From contig NZ_BSTC01000001.1 in assembly GCF_030269305.1 (NCBI RefSeq), forward strand, positions 261,467 through 325,466: 64,000 nt of DNA, in the 5' to 3' direction. The position numbers were made by a program, and so were the translations under genes. Below are positions 37,849-47,838 of this stretch, in pieces. The DNA comes from Kineosporia sp. NBRC 101731. GTDB lineage: Bacteria; Actinomycetota; Actinomycetes; Actinomycetales; Kineosporiaceae. Position 1 is the first letter of the stretch. Every line of letters starts with the position of its first letter. The notes under the pieces are model-generated. The model saw only the letters and a list, made by a program, of their open reading frames with translations, made no database searches and had not been told where the DNA came from.

Positions 37849-40164
37849 GTGCAAAGCGGGATCGCCTATGCCGCAGGGCAACTCCTTGCCGTGGTCGCGC
37901 CGAGAACTGTGCTCGTCGTGGACGCGCCGACGGACTGGTCTCTGGCCGGCCCGTTGTGGGAGCTGGCCCTCGACGACGCACCCGTCGACGAGATCCTCGA
38001 CGTGCTGGTCCGGCGCGGTATTCGCACCGCGCCCAGCTTCGCGATCGTCCGGGTCGAGGTGGACGCCGTTCGCGCCCTCGTCCGGGGCAGCGTGCCGGTG
38101 TGCTTCGAACGGGCCGGTGAGCCGGTCCGGCTGGACGCCACCGGTGCCACCACCTGGCTGGAAGGCCTGATCTCAGGCGCCCGCCGGGTCCTCGTCGGCG
38201 ATGTGGAGACCAACTCCGAACTGCCGTTCACCGTCTCGACCGGGGTCGTGCTGGTTTCCGGCCTGGCCCTGAACTGCACGCCGACCACGTCCGACAGCGA
38301 CGCGGACGCGCCGGCTGCCATCTCCGAAGCGCCGGCCGCCGCACTCCCGGCCGCCGCCGCGCTCGAGGCACCGGCCGACTCGCCGTCCTCCGAATCCTCG
38401 GCCCCGCTGAGCCTGGCCGGGTCCGGCGCCTCCGACCGGGTCGTCGACCTGACCGAGGGCGAACCGCGCACTCCCGCCTACTCCGGTGCTCCGGGTATCG
38501 AGGCCCGTGAGGGCTGGCAGCCGCTGCCGACCCGCACCGGTGGGTTCCAGCGCGAGGTCAACGGCCACGTGCCGTCGGTGCTCGACTCCCCGTCCACGGG
38601 CTCCTCCTCCAGCGGCGCCCTGCAGTCGTCCTCCGGTTCGACCCCCACGCCCGCGTCGTTCTTCGACTCGCGCAGCGGTAGCGACGACCCGGGCGAACTG
38701 CTCGATGTCGACGACCTCTCCGGCGGCTCGTCCGACGAGAACGAGGGCGAGAGCGCCCGTTCGTTCGACTTCGACGACCTGCTCACCGACGACGCACCCG
38801 ACTCCGGCCCGGTCGAACTGTCGAGCCCGGACCCCGGCGGCAACGACGCGCTCAACCTGAACGGTTCCGGTCACGGCCCCGGCGTACCGCCGAAGCCGCG
38901 TCCGGGGGGTGCCCCCGCCGGCTGGCCGCCCGTCGCCGACGAGCCCGACCCGTTCTCTCAGTTCCGGTCCGAGCCGGAAGCGCCTGCCCCGGCACCGTGG
39001 GGTGCCCCGGAGCCGACGCCCAGTGCGTTCTCCTCGGAACCGGCCCCCAGCGCCTTCTCCCCGGAGCCCACGCCGAGTGCGTTCTCCCCGGAGCCGACGC
39101 CCAGTGCCTTCTCCTCGGAGCCCGCCCCGAGTGCGTTCTCCCCGGAGCCCACGCCGCAGCCCGAGCAGCCCCCGCTGGGTGAGCTGCCGTTGCGTGTGCG
39201 TGGCCGGTCGCTGCGCCCCGAGCACCAGATGCCGCCGTCGGCCCCGAACTCCCCGGTCAACGGTTCCCGCATGCTCGGCAACCCGGCCGACCGTTCGCCG
39301 CAGGGCACCGGATCGATCTTCGAGGCCCCGGTCGCTCCCGCGGCCCCGGTCGAGGAGAACGACTCCGAGGTCTCCCGGGTCGACTTGCCCCCGGCCTTCT
39401 TCCGCGGTTCCCGTAACCGTCCGGAGGACGAGCTCGAGGACGAGGCCCCGCAGGCCGAGTCCAGCTGGCAGAGCGGTCCGGAGAGCGACTCCTGGGCCCC
39501 GCCGAGCCACGGGTTCAACGGTTCCGGTTTCAACGGCCAGCCTCCGGCCTTCGGTGGCCCGCCGGCGATGCCCGACACCTTCCGCCCGGACACCGAGGCC
39601 GGTGACCAGGGCTACGAGGACGAAGAGGGCACGGTCGCCGACGAGCCGATCTCCGACGACGACCAGCAGGACTCGGCGGAAGATGTCGAGGGTCGCGAGC
39701 CCCCGCGTCTGCTGGGTGTCTGGTGCGACGCCGGGCACGTCACCTCGCCCGACCGCTCCGAGTGCCGGGTCTGTGGCCTGACGGTTCCGCCGCAGGCGCC
39801 GATCCTGGTCGCCCGCCCGCCCCTGGGCGTGCTGGTGTTCGACAACGGTGACCGCATCGAGGTCGACCGCCCGGTCGTGCTCGGTCGTGACCCCAAGCCG
39901 CGCACCGACTCGGCCGACCCCGAGGCGCCGTACCTGCACGCCGTGGCCAGCTCGACCGGCCAGGTGTCCCGCACGCACGCCGAGATCCGGCCCTCGGGCT
40001 GGGACGTCCTGCTCACCGACCTGGGCGCGATGAACGGCACGGCGCTGACCCTTCCGGGTGAGTCGCCGCAGGCCATCGACCCGGGTGTGCCCACCGTGAT
40101 CAGCCCGGGCTGCCGGGTCGACCTCGGTGGCGAGACCGGCTTCGTGTTCGAGGTCGAAAACTAG
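37849..40164 (+). CDS. FHA-domain protein with zinc-ribbon and Pro-rich repeats
   Basis: The C-terminal FHA domain (about residues 675-765: VVLGRDPK, SRTHAEIRPSGWDV, LGAMNGTAL) binds phosphothreonine peptides. A Cys-type zinc-ribbon-like motif (CDAGHVTSPDRSECRVC) lies just before it. The N-terminus is a folded domain of about 150 residues, unrecognised. Between them is an acidic, Pro/Ser-rich linker with six tandem nine-residue repeats of (S/P)EP(T/A)PSAFS type (about 385-438). No signal peptide is present. It is probably a reader of Ser/Thr kinase signalling; the kinase is not in the window. GTG 37849 follows a strong GGGGAGGAG site. Its stop abuts the MFS stop with no gap. Confidence 0.85.
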   Translation: MQSGIAYAAGQLLAVVAPRTVLVVDAPTDWSLAGPLWELALDDAPVDEILDVLVRRGIRTAPSFAIVRVEVDAVRALVRGSVPVCFERAGEPVRLDATGATTWLEGLISGARRVLVGDVETNSELPFTVSTGVVLVSGLALNCTPTTSDSDADAPAAISEAPAAALPAAAALEAPADSPSSESSAPLSLAGSGASDRVVDLTEGEPRTPAYSGAPGIEAREGWQPLPTRTGGFQREVNGHVPSVLDSPSTGSSSSGALQSSSGSTPTPASFFDSRSGSDDPGELLDVDDLSGGSSDENEGESARSFDFDDLLTDDAPDSGPVELSSPDPGGNDALNLNGSGHGPGVPPKPRPGGAPAGWPPVADEPDPFSQFRSEPEAPAPAPWGAPEPTPSAFSSEPAPSAFSPEPTPSAFSPEPTPSAFSSEPAPSAFSPEPTPQPEQPPLGELPLRVRGRSLRPEHQMPPSAPNSPVNGSRMLGNPADRSPQGTGSIFEAPVAPAAPVEENDSEVSRVDLPPAFFRGSRNRPEDELEDEAPQAESSWQSGPESDSWAPPSHGFNGSGFNGQPPAFGGPPAMPDTFRPDTEAGDQGYEDEEGTVADEPISDDDQQDSAEDVEGREPPRLLGVWCDAGHVTSPDRSECRVCGLTVPPQAPILVARPPLGVLVFDNGDRIEVDRPVVLGRDPKPRTDSADPEAPYLHAVASSTGQVSRTHAEIRPSGWDVLLTDLGAMNGTALTLPGESPQAIDPGVPTVISPGCRVDLGGETGFVFEVEN

Positions 40165-41529
40165 TCAGTCCAGATTCCGCTGACGAGCGGGGGTCCGGTT
40201 CACCGGGCCCCCGCTCGCGTTTTGCGCCTGGGCCCGCTGGCGGTGCTCGCGGAAGGTGTAGCCCACGCCCGCGACGGTGAACAACAGGGCGACATCCATG
40301 AAAACCATCTGTGAGTAGCCGTTCTGGGGCAGCAGCAGGATGGACAGGCCGGCCGCGGAAACCAGTGCGACGTTGAAGACCACGTCGTACAAGCCGAAGA
40401 CGCGTCCGCGGAAGGCGTCGTCGACGTCTCCCTGCAAGATCGAGTCCACGCAGATCTTGATGCTCTGGCCGGTGGCGCCGAACACGAAAGAGCCGAAGTA
40501 GAGCAGCCAGATCGCCGCGTCGGCCACGAAGAACGCCTGCACCACGGCCGAGATGGCCAGGCAGGCGCCGATCCAGCGCCAGGCCCCGATCCGGGCGGCC
40601 ACCATCGGCGTGACGAAGGCGGCGGTGGCCACGCCGAGGCCAAGCGCACCCACCACCTGAGCCAGCAGCCGAACCCCCGCGTCCGGGTTGTTCGGGTCGC
40701 TGAAGTAGTTGCGGCACAACAACATCACCGTGATGGTCATGATCCCGTAGCCGATTCGGTGCACCCCGATCACACCCAGGGCGTTGGCCACCGTGCGGCG
40801 GCTGCGGATGTGCTGCCCCCCGGCCCGCAGGTCGCGCAGCACGTCGCCGGCCAGGCTGCCGATCGAGCGCAGGTTCAGCGGTGCGCTCTGGTCCGGGCCG
40901 AGCAGGGTGCGGGGCATGCGCAGGGCCAGGAGCGAGGCGGTGGCGTAGCCGAGGGCCGCGATCGTGACCACGGTGGCGTCGGTGGAGTCGCCCGCGCCCA
41001 GCAGCATCCGCACGCCGTAGCCGAGGGCCCCGCCGGTCATCGTGGCCACGGTGCCGCAGGTGGGGGAGACGGCGTTGGCCATCACCAGCTCGTGCCGGGG
41101 CACCACGTGCGGCAGTGACGCGCCCAGACCGGCGAGGAAGAACCGGTTCATCGACAGACAGGCCAGAGCGCTCGCATAGACCGGCGGGCCGACCCCGAGG
41201 ATGAAGATCATCGTGGCCACCGCGAGCACCATCACCGACCGGATCGCATTGGCCAGCAGCAGAACCTGCCGTCGTTGCCAGACGTCGAGCAGGACGCCGG
41301 CGAACGGGCCGATCAGGGTGTAGGGCACAACCGTCACCACGGCCGCGATCGCCACGGCGGTGGGGGTGGTGGCGCGGTCGGCGGAGAAGAAGACCAGGCT
41401 GGCCAGGCCCACCTGGAAAGCTCCGTCGCTGGCCTGGGACACCAGACGCACGGAGAACAGCTTGCGGAAGTTCGCGCCCCGCAGCACGACCATCAGGTCG
41501 GCGAGGAATGACGTTCGGTCTCCCGGCAC
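40165..41529 (-). CDS. MFS transporter
   Basis: A 454-residue protein with about 12 hydrophobic helices and the MFS loop motif after helix 2 (GPFAGVLLDVWQRRQ). It probably exports a small molecule; the substrate is unknown. A second loop between helices 6 and 7 is basic. It is convergent with the FHA gene: the two stop codons touch, leaving no room for a terminator. It lies 102 bp downstream of the endonuclease V gene and may be read from the same promoter. The GTG 41529 start has no strong ribosome site. Confidence 0.85.
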   Translation of the reverse strand: MPGDRTSFLADLMVVLRGANFRKLFSVRLVSQASDGAFQVGLASLVFFSADRATTPTAVAIAAVVTVVPYTLIGPFAGVLLDVWQRRQVLLLANAIRSVMVLAVATMIFILGVGPPVYASALACLSMNRFFLAGLGASLPHVVPRHELVMANAVSPTCGTVATMTGGALGYGVRMLLGAGDSTDATVVTIAALGYATASLLALRMPRTLLGPDQSAPLNLRSIGSLAGDVLRDLRAGGQHIRSRRTVANALGVIGVHRIGYGIMTITVMLLCRNYFSDPNNPDAGVRLLAQVVGALGLGVATAAFVTPMVAARIGAWRWIGACLAISAVVQAFFVADAAIWLLYFGSFVFGATGQSIKICVDSILQGDVDDAFRGRVFGLYDVVFNVALVSAAGLSILLLPQNGYSQMVFMDVALLFTVAGVGYTFREHRQRAQAQNASGGPVNRTPARQRNLD

Positions 41530-41631
41530 CCGACCAACAGTAGGCGCGTCATTGCTTCGTGCAACGGATGAGCTGCGAAAATCGGCCGTTTCCCGGAAGC
41601 CGCCGGCAGGTGCAGACCGACCGGCGGACCG

Positions 41632-42147
41632 TCAGACAGCCGGGGGTAACCCCTTCGACAGGCGGTCGACTGCGCGCAGCGCCTCGGGGATCCGGTGCGG
41701 GCCGGCGAGGTGACGCACCAGAGCGGCCGCCTCGTCCACTGCTATGCCTGCTGCGGTGACGTGCAACGGGCGCTGCGACGATCCCCGGCACACCTCCACC
41801 GCATGCGTGGCAGTGCGAAAGGGGGTCTTCGCCACGCCGATCACGGTCAGGCCGAACTCGTTGTGCACGTAGCGACCCATCCCGGCGGTACCGGTCGGGT
41901 CGAGGTCGACGAATCCGTCCACCAGCAGCAGATCGGGCAGCTCGTCGAGGCCGGACAGGACGGCTCGCACGGATGGCAGTTCGCGCTTGTAGAACTGGCC
42001 GGGTTCGTAGGGGGCCACCTCGTCCACCATGGCCACCCAGGTGCCGGTGATCCGCTCGAACAGGGGGCCCTCACCCAAGACCAGGGCGCCCCGGGCACCG
42101 CCCGCGGGCGGGTACCCCACGTCGGCCGCCGCGTATAGATGTGCCAC
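41632..42147 (-). CDS. Endonuclease V family protein (short form)
   Basis: Endonuclease V nicks DNA or RNA near deaminated bases such as inosine. The family pattern is clear: ADVGY, YEPGQFYKRELPSV, LLLVDGF and TVIGVAKTPF. The metal-site residues fit Asp in ADVGY, Glu in KRELP and Asp in LVDGF. The usual His of the DGHG segment is replaced (DGFVD), and the protein lacks about 40 N-terminal residues of the E. coli form. GTG 42147 is chosen because GGAGG precedes it; an in-frame GTG at 42165 adds six residues. Activity is plausible but unproven. Confidence 0.82.
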   Translation of the reverse strand: MAHLYAAADVGYPPAGGARGALVLGEGPLFERITGTWVAMVDEVAPYEPGQFYKRELPSVRAVLSGLDELPDLLLVDGFVDLDPTGTAGMGRYVHNEFGLTVIGVAKTPFRTATHAVEVCRGSSQRPLHVTAAGIAVDEAAALVRHLAGPHRIPEALRAVDRLSKGLPPAV

Positions 42148-42297
42148 ATCGCCTCCGTACTGCACGTTGGGGCCGATCCCGAAGATCGTCGCGAGACTAC
42201 TGGCAACCCTCGCAATCCAGCTGGTGAGGTGCCCGTTCGGGCATCTCGGCCGATATGGTCGTCCCCACGTTTTAGGGTGTTGCTGGAGGGGATTCTG

Positions 42298-42624
42298 ATG
42301 GACATTTTGTGGTTGTTTCTGATGAGTGTGCCGCTGACGGTGCTTCTCGTACTCGTCGGCGGGCTGTTGCGCGCATCCCTCGGGCGACTACCGGGGTGGT
42401 TCTTCCCCGCCGGGCTGGGGGTGTGCCTGGTGATCCTGATTGGTACGGTGATCTGGGTGCAGGAGGGCACGGAGGGGGGCCTGGAGGCGATTCCGGCCCT
42501 GGCTGCCGGGATCAACGTGGTCGTCGCGGCGGCTGCCCTGATCGTGGGCTGGATGGTGTGGAAGGTCCGGGAGATGCGCAAAACCCGGGAGCCGGACAGC
42601 GTGAACGCTGCCCGGCTCCGGTAG
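42298..42624 (+). CDS. Small membrane protein, function unknown
   Basis: A 108-residue protein with three hydrophobic segments (about 2-24, 36-52 and 63-85) and a charged C-terminal tail. No family recognised. GGAGGGG lies six bases before ATG 42298, and the codon use is typical of the genome, so it is likely a real gene. It is divergent from the endonuclease V gene. Confidence 0.7.
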   Translation: MDILWLFLMSVPLTVLLVLVGGLLRASLGRLPGWFFPAGLGVCLVILIGTVIWVQEGTEGGLEAIPALAAGINVVVAAAALIVGWMVWKVREMRKTREPDSVNAARLR

Positions 42625-42643
42625 GACGGTGGTGCTGTGAGGA

Positions 42644-43717
42644 TCAGGCCTCGCCGCGGATGAACTTCTCCACGTCTTCCTTGGCCTGACGGTCCTCGAC
42701 CTGGACCGGCGGGGACTTCATGAAGTACGCCGAGGCGGAGACAACCGGGCCACCCACGCCGCGGTCCTTGGCGATCTTCGCGGCGCGCAGGGCGTCGATG
42801 ATCACACCGGCCGAGTTCGGGGAGTCCCAGACCTCGAGCTTGTACTCCAGGTTCAGGGGCACGTTGCCGAACGCACGGCCCTCGAGGCGCACGTACGCCC
42901 ACTTACGGTCGTCCAGCCACTGCACGTAGTCGCTCGGGCCGATGTGCACGTTGCGGGCGCCGAGGTCGTGCTCGATGTTGCTGGTGACGGCCTGCGTCTT
43001 GGAGATCTTCTTCGACTCCAGGCGGTCGCGCTCGAGCATGTTCTTGAAGTCCATGTTGCCGCCGACGTTCAGCTGGTACGTGCGGTCGAGCACGACACCA
43101 CGGTCTTCGAACAGCTTGGCCATCACGCGGTGGGTGATGGTGGCGCCGACCTGGCTCTTGATGTCGTCACCCACGATCGGCACACCGGCGTCGATGAACT
43201 TCTGTGCCCACTCGGGGTCGGAGGCGATGAACACCGGCAGGGCGTTGACGAACGCGACGTTCGCATCGATCGAGGCCTGCGCGTAGAACTTGTCGGCCTC
43301 TTCCGAACCCACCGGCAGGTAGCTGACCAGGACGTCGACCTTGCGCTCCTTGAGCACGGCAACGATGTCGACCGGAGTCTCGTCCGACTCCTCGATGGTC
43401 TCCCGGTAGTACTTGCCCAGACCGTCGAGCGTGTGGCCACGCTGCACGGTGACGCCGGTCGGCGCCACGTCGGCGATCTTGATGGTGTTGTTCTCGCTCG
43501 AGTTGATCGCATCCGCGAGGTCGAAACCGACCTTCTTGGCGTCCACGTCGAAAGCGGCGACGAACTCGATGTCGCTGACGTGGTAGTCGCCGAACTGGAC
43601 GTGCATCAGGCCGGGGACGGTGCCCTGCGGGTCAGCATCGGCGTAGAAGTTAACGCCCTGCACGAGTGAGGACGCGCAGTTACCTACACCGACGATGGCA
43701 ACGCGGATGGAGCCCAT
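42644..43717 (-). CDS. ino1: Myo-inositol-1-phosphate synthase
   Basis: This NAD-dependent enzyme makes inositol 1-phosphate from glucose 6-phosphate, the first step to phosphatidylinositol and mycothiol. The N-terminal Rossmann motif [10 protein letters not shown] and the segments [25 protein letters not shown] and [16 protein letters not shown] are those of actinobacterial Ino1. At 357 residues the length matches. ATG 43717 follows AAGGAG. It is 19 bp downstream of the PadR gene, the same pair as in mycobacteria (Rv0046c/Rv0047c). Confidence 0.96.
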   Translation of the reverse strand: MGSIRVAIVGVGNCASSLVQGVNFYADADPQGTVPGLMHVQFGDYHVSDIEFVAAFDVDAKKVGFDLADAINSSENNTIKIADVAPTGVTVQRGHTLDGLGKYYRETIEESDETPVDIVAVLKERKVDVLVSYLPVGSEEADKFYAQASIDANVAFVNALPVFIASDPEWAQKFIDAGVPIVGDDIKSQVGATITHRVMAKLFEDRGVVLDRTYQLNVGGNMDFKNMLERDRLESKKISKTQAVTSNIEHDLGARNVHIGPSDYVQWLDDRKWAYVRLEGRAFGNVPLNLEYKLEVWDSPNSAGVIIDALRAAKIAKDRGVGGPVVSASAYFMKSPPVQVEDRQAKEDVEKFIRGEA

Positions 43718-43736
43718 GCGTTTCTCCTTCTGGGTT

Positions 43737-44381
43737 CTAGCGGGATTCGTGATCGGGACCGGGCGCCGGGGCGGGGAGTGGCGGACGGTCACCGTCGTGT
43801 GGGGGGTGGGTCATGTTGCTCGCCCGCTCGGTGTCGATGAGCTCCGAGAGCCATCGCACCTCGCGGTCCACGGACTCCAGGCCGTGCCGCTGCAGTTCGA
43901 GCGTGTACTGCTCGGCGCGTTCCCGGCTGCGGTGCATCGACTGCCGGTAACCCTCGCGCCGCTCTTCCAGCCGGCTTCGCCTGCCCTCCAGGATCTGCAG
44001 CCGGGTGCCGGCGTCGGTCCTGGCGAAGAAGGCGAAGTGGACGTCGAAGCGCTCGTCCTCCCAGGCCGCGGGGCCGGGGTGACTGACGAGCGACTGGAAG
44101 CGCTCTTTGCCTTCGGCGGTGAGCTCGTAGACGATCTTGGCCCGCCGGCCGGCCAGGGGTGAGGCCGGGGTGGCAGTGTCGGCTCCGTTGCCGGCACCTG
44201 CCTCGTGGATCCACCCGGCGGCCAGAAGCGACTTCAGGCACGGGTACAACGTGCCGTAGGACAGCGCCCGGAACGGGCCGAGGAGAGCGTTGAGCCGCTT
44301 GCGCAGCTCGTAGCCGTGGAGCCCGGACTCCTGGAGCAGGCCGAGGACGGCCAGCTCCAGAACGTCGCTACGACGGCCCAT
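43737..44381 (-). CDS. PadR-family transcriptional regulator
   Basis: A winged-helix N-terminus of PadR type ([24 protein letters not shown], then [19 protein letters not shown]) is followed by a helical C-terminal dimerisation part (about 110-190) and a Pro-rich tail. ATG 44381 has GAGGAGG seven bases upstream. It is co-transcribed with ino1 and probably represses its own operon through the dyad at 44475-44493. The effector is unknown. Confidence 0.92.
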   Translation of the reverse strand: MGRRSDVLELAVLGLLQESGLHGYELRKRLNALLGPFRALSYGTLYPCLKSLLAAGWIHEAGAGNGADTATPASPLAGRRAKIVYELTAEGKERFQSLVSHPGPAAWEDERFDVHFAFFARTDAGTRLQILEGRRSRLEERREGYRQSMHRSRERAEQYTLELQRHGLESVDREVRWLSELIDTERASNMTHPPHDGDRPPLPAPAPGPDHESR

Positions 44382-44474
44382 GCCGGCACCTCCTCTTCCT
44401 GTCTCTGGTCGATCCCATTGGGCTGCGAGGGGATCCGGATATACGGACTGCAGTTGCTGCGTTACATCGGAGCA

Positions 44475-44493
44475 ATGTATCGGAGCGATATAT
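44475..44493. promoter_or_regulatory. Inverted repeat, probable PadR operator
   Basis: ATGTATCG-GAG-CGATATAT is a dyad with 7 of 8 matching pairs, AT-rich as PadR operators usually are. The direct repeat ATCGGAGC at 44465 and 44479 overlaps it. It lies 94 bp upstream of the PadR start, where the padR-ino1 promoter is expected. Confidence 0.55.
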
Positions 44494-44754
44494 CCAAGGC
44501 TCGAGTTGAAGATACGACGCCGTGAACGCGAGGACAAGGCCGGGTAGCTCACAGTTGACGCCTTACTCGTGCCAAACCTGTCTCTTTGGTAACTCGGCGT
44601 TAAACCTGCGCCAGCACGACGTCACTCATAGCCAGAGCCCTTACGCTCGCTACCGGCGGATTTGGGAACAGGCGGGGGGTCGCCGCACACTGGACCGATC
44701 CGTCAAACGGACGAATGCCTCAGGGCGCACGGAAACAGGAGGGCATCGGCCATC

Positions 44755-47700
44755 GTGGAACGTCCTTCTGGTCCATCCCGTCGTCGCCCAGGTGGGCCCG
44801 ACGGAGACCCGAACGCTCGTGACGGCCTGGGTGGCCGCCGCTTGGATGCGCAGCAACCGGGTCAGTCCGGTGTCGCCGGTGGGCAGCGGCCCGCCGCGCA
44901 ACCCGGTTTGGGTGGGCGTCGGCTGAACGCGCAGCAAGGGCAGTCCCGGCCCGGGCTCGGTGGGCACCGCAACAGCAACAGCGGCGGTCAGGGTCCGGTT
45001 ACTCCTGGTGATCAGGGTCGACAGCAGCCGCCGCCGTCGCGCGCTGAACTTCGGCGCGCTCAGCAGGCTCAGGCCCAGCAGCAAGCCTCCCAGGCTCCGC
45101 AGCAGCCCCCAAGGGCTCAGCAACCTTCGCGGCCGCAGCAACCGTCGAGGCCTGCGCAGCCTTCCCGTGAACGTCCTCGCCAGAACCGGCCCGACCCGGG
45201 ATATGCGCAGGATTCGGGATATGCCGAGAACCGCAGCGCTCCGGTCGCTCCCGGTCCGTACCAGCGTGACCCCTACCAGCGTGACGAGCCGATGCGCCCG
45301 GCCGCTGATCCTCGTGAACGTCCGCGGAGCTCGCGATCAGCCGAACGGCCCAAGGCCCGCCCGGCTGCTCCCGGTTCCGACCCGTATGCCGCTCTCTCCT
45401 CCTCCGACCACCAGGAGGCTCACACCGTCGCCTACGGCGCGTCGCCGTACGACGAGCTGGGCGGTCCGGCACAGTCGCCCGACGGAATGTCACGAGGTCG
45501 ACGGGCTCAGAACCGTCTGCGGGACAGCCGCGCCGGTCAGCTGTTGGCCAACACTGGCGCGCTGAGCCTTTTCGGCAGCCAGGAGGATGAGCAACTGGAC
45601 AGGACCGGGGAGCCCTTGCGTAGCTCCCGCACGTCCCGTTCTCGTGCCGGTGGGGCTGGCGCCGGTCTGCCCCCGCAGGGCTATCACCGCTACTTCAACT
45701 ACCCGCGCTGGGGTAAGCGGGGTGTCAAGCGCTGGCTGCCGTCCTGGAAGCTGGTCACCGGTACCTTCGCGTTCTTCACGCTGCTGCTCGTCGGCGTCGT
45801 GTTCTATTTCTACAACTCGGTCGACATCCCGCCGGAAGACCCGACCACTCTGGCGCAGACCACCACGGTCTACTACGCCAACGGCAAGGACGAGATCGGC
45901 CGTCTCTCGGTGACGAACCGCGAGAGTGTGAGCCTCAAAGAGGTCCCCGAATCGCTGATCCACGCCGTGCTCGCCGCGGAAGACCACTCGTTCTATGAGA
46001 ACAGCGGTGTCAACTACACCTCGATCGTCCGCGCCGCCATCGCCACGGTGACCGGTGGGAACCAGCAGGGTGGTTCCACGATCAGCCAGCAGTACGTGAA
46101 GAACGTGTACAACGAGCGCGAAGTATCGTACAAGCGCAAGATGAACGAGGCCGTGCTGGCGGTCAAGATCAACCGCAAGCTCGACAAAGACGTCATCCTC
46201 GAGCGCTACCTCAACACCATTTACTGGGGTCGCGGTGCCTGGGGTGTACAGGCCGCCTCGAAGACCTACTTCAACAAAGACGTTTCCAAGCTCGACGAGT
46301 CCGAGAGCGCCTTCCTCGCCGGCATCATCAACGCCCCCGGGCTCGCTGACCCTACGGACGGCGACCCGCTGCACAAGGAACGCGCCAACCGCCGCTGGGG
46401 CGTCGTGCTCGATGCGATGGTCACCCGGAACTGGCTCGACGCGACCAAGCGCTCGCAGTTGACCTTCCCGAAGGTCGTCAAGCAGAAGACGACCACCTCG
46501 AGCACCGGTCAGGCCGCCTACCTGATGGAAATGGTGAAGGAAGAGGCTCAGGAAGCCGGTATCGACGAGAAAGACCTCACCACCGGCGGTTACCAGATCA
46601 CCACCACGTTCAACAAGCGCCTGGTCAATGCCGGCGACAAGGCCGTGAAGAAGTGGACCAAGGACGCGCCCAAGGGCCTACGCGTCGGCATGGCCTCGAT
46701 CAACCCGAAAACCGGTGGCGTGTTGGCCATCTACGGCGGCACGGGGATCGATAAGCAACTGAACCAGGCCACCAAGGACCGCGCCCAGGCCGCCTCCACG
46801 TTCAAGCCGTTCACCCTGATCTCGGCGCTGGAAGACGGCGTCAGCCTGGAATCGACGTACAACGGCAACAGCCCCCGCGTCATCCGGGCCGGCACCAAGG
46901 AGATCAAGAACGACAGCGGCGTCAGCTACGGCTGGATCAACCTGATCAAGGCCACGGCCAGCTCGGTCAACACCGTCTACGTCGACCTGAACAACCAGAT
47001 CGGCCCGGAGAAGACCAAGAACGCGGCGATCGCCGCCGGCATCCCGAAAGACACGCCCGACCTCGGCTCCAACCTGGTCAACGTGCTCGGTACCGCCAGC
47101 GTGCACCCCATCGACCTGGCCAACGCCTACGCCACCTTCGCGGCGCAGGGTGTGCACCGGCAGTGGCACACGATCAGCAAGATCACCAAGACCCAGAACT
47201 CTGATTACAAGTACGAAGTCCCCTCGGACGTCGTCAAGGGCGACAAGGTCTTCGACGAGGACAAGGTCGCCGACCTCACCTACGCCATGGAGCAGGTCGT
47301 CCAGCAGGGATCCGGTGTCTACGCCAAGGCACTGAACCGTCCGGTGGCCGGCAAGACCGGTACCTCGTCCGGCAGCAAGTCGGCCTGGTTCGCCGGGTTC
47401 ACCCCCCAGGTGGCCACGGTCGTCGGCCTGCACCAGGTCAAGAAAGACGGAAAGAGCCTGGGCGAACTCCAGGGCTTCGGCGGGTTCACCAGCATCTACG
47501 GTGGTTCCATCCCGGTGCGGATCTGGACCGACTACATGACCGCCGCGCTCGCCGGCAAAGAGATCGTCGACTTCGCGAAGCCGCCGCGCGGTGGTGAAGT
47601 GGTCAGCTCCTCGCCGACGCCGACGGTCACCGTGCCCCCGACCCCGACCGAGACCCCGACACCGACGCAGACCGAGCAGCCGACCCAAGAGCCCACCCGG

Positions 47701-47835
47701 CCGAGTCAGCCGACCTTCACCCAGGATCCGACGACCCCGCCGACGGAGACGACCGACCCGGTCGTCACCGAGACCACCGGCAACACTCTTCCGACGTTCC
47801 CGGGCCAGGACGACGGCAACGACGGGAACAATTGA
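44755..47835 (+). CDS. Bifunctional penicillin-binding protein, class A (PonA-like)
   Basis: The enzyme polymerises lipid II and cross-links peptidoglycan. A Gln/Pro/Arg-rich cytoplasmic N-terminus of about 330 residues precedes one transmembrane helix (about 331-355). The GT51 glycosyltransferase domain has AAEDHSFY (Glu409) and GGSTISQQYVKN. The transpeptidase domain has STFK (Ser681, Lys684), SVN (737-739) and KTGT (from Lys867). It ends in a Thr/Pro-rich tail of about 80 residues. GTG 44755 follows AGGAGGG with an 11-base spacer; a TTG at 44662 is possible. The gene position matches mycobacterial ponA1 near ino1. The next gene starts 3 bp later. Confidence 0.95.
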   Translation: MERPSGPSRRRPGGPDGDPNARDGLGGRRLDAQQPGQSGVAGGQRPAAQPGLGGRRLNAQQGQSRPGLGGHRNSNSGGQGPVTPGDQGRQQPPPSRAELRRAQQAQAQQQASQAPQQPPRAQQPSRPQQPSRPAQPSRERPRQNRPDPGYAQDSGYAENRSAPVAPGPYQRDPYQRDEPMRPAADPRERPRSSRSAERPKARPAAPGSDPYAALSSSDHQEAHTVAYGASPYDELGGPAQSPDGMSRGRRAQNRLRDSRAGQLLANTGALSLFGSQEDEQLDRTGEPLRSSRTSRSRAGGAGAGLPPQGYHRYFNYPRWGKRGVKRWLPSWKLVTGTFAFFTLLLVGVVFYFYNSVDIPPEDPTTLAQTTTVYYANGKDEIGRLSVTNRESVSLKEVPESLIHAVLAAEDHSFYENSGVNYTSIVRAAIATVTGGNQQGGSTISQQYVKNVYNEREVSYKRKMNEAVLAVKINRKLDKDVILERYLNTIYWGRGAWGVQAASKTYFNKDVSKLDESESAFLAGIINAPGLADPTDGDPLHKERANRRWGVVLDAMVTRNWLDATKRSQLTFPKVVKQKTTTSSTGQAAYLMEMVKEEAQEAGIDEKDLTTGGYQITTTFNKRLVNAGDKAVKKWTKDAPKGLRVGMASINPKTGGVLAIYGGTGIDKQLNQATKDRAQAASTFKPFTLISALEDGVSLESTYNGNSPRVIRAGTKEIKNDSGVSYGWINLIKATASSVNTVYVDLNNQIGPEKTKNAAIAAGIPKDTPDLGSNLVNVLGTASVHPIDLANAYATFAAQGVHRQWHTISKITKTQNSDYKYEVPSDVVKGDKVFDEDKVADLTYAMEQVVQQGSGVYAKALNRPVAGKTGTSSGSKSAWFAGFTPQVATVVGLHQVKKDGKSLGELQGFGGFTSIYGGSIPVRIWTDYMTAALAGKEIVDFAKPPRGGEVVSSSPTPTVTVPPTPTETPTPTQTEQPTQEPTRPSQPTFTQDPTTPPTETTDPVVTETTGNTLPTFPGQDDGNDGNN

Positions 47836-47838
47836 CGG

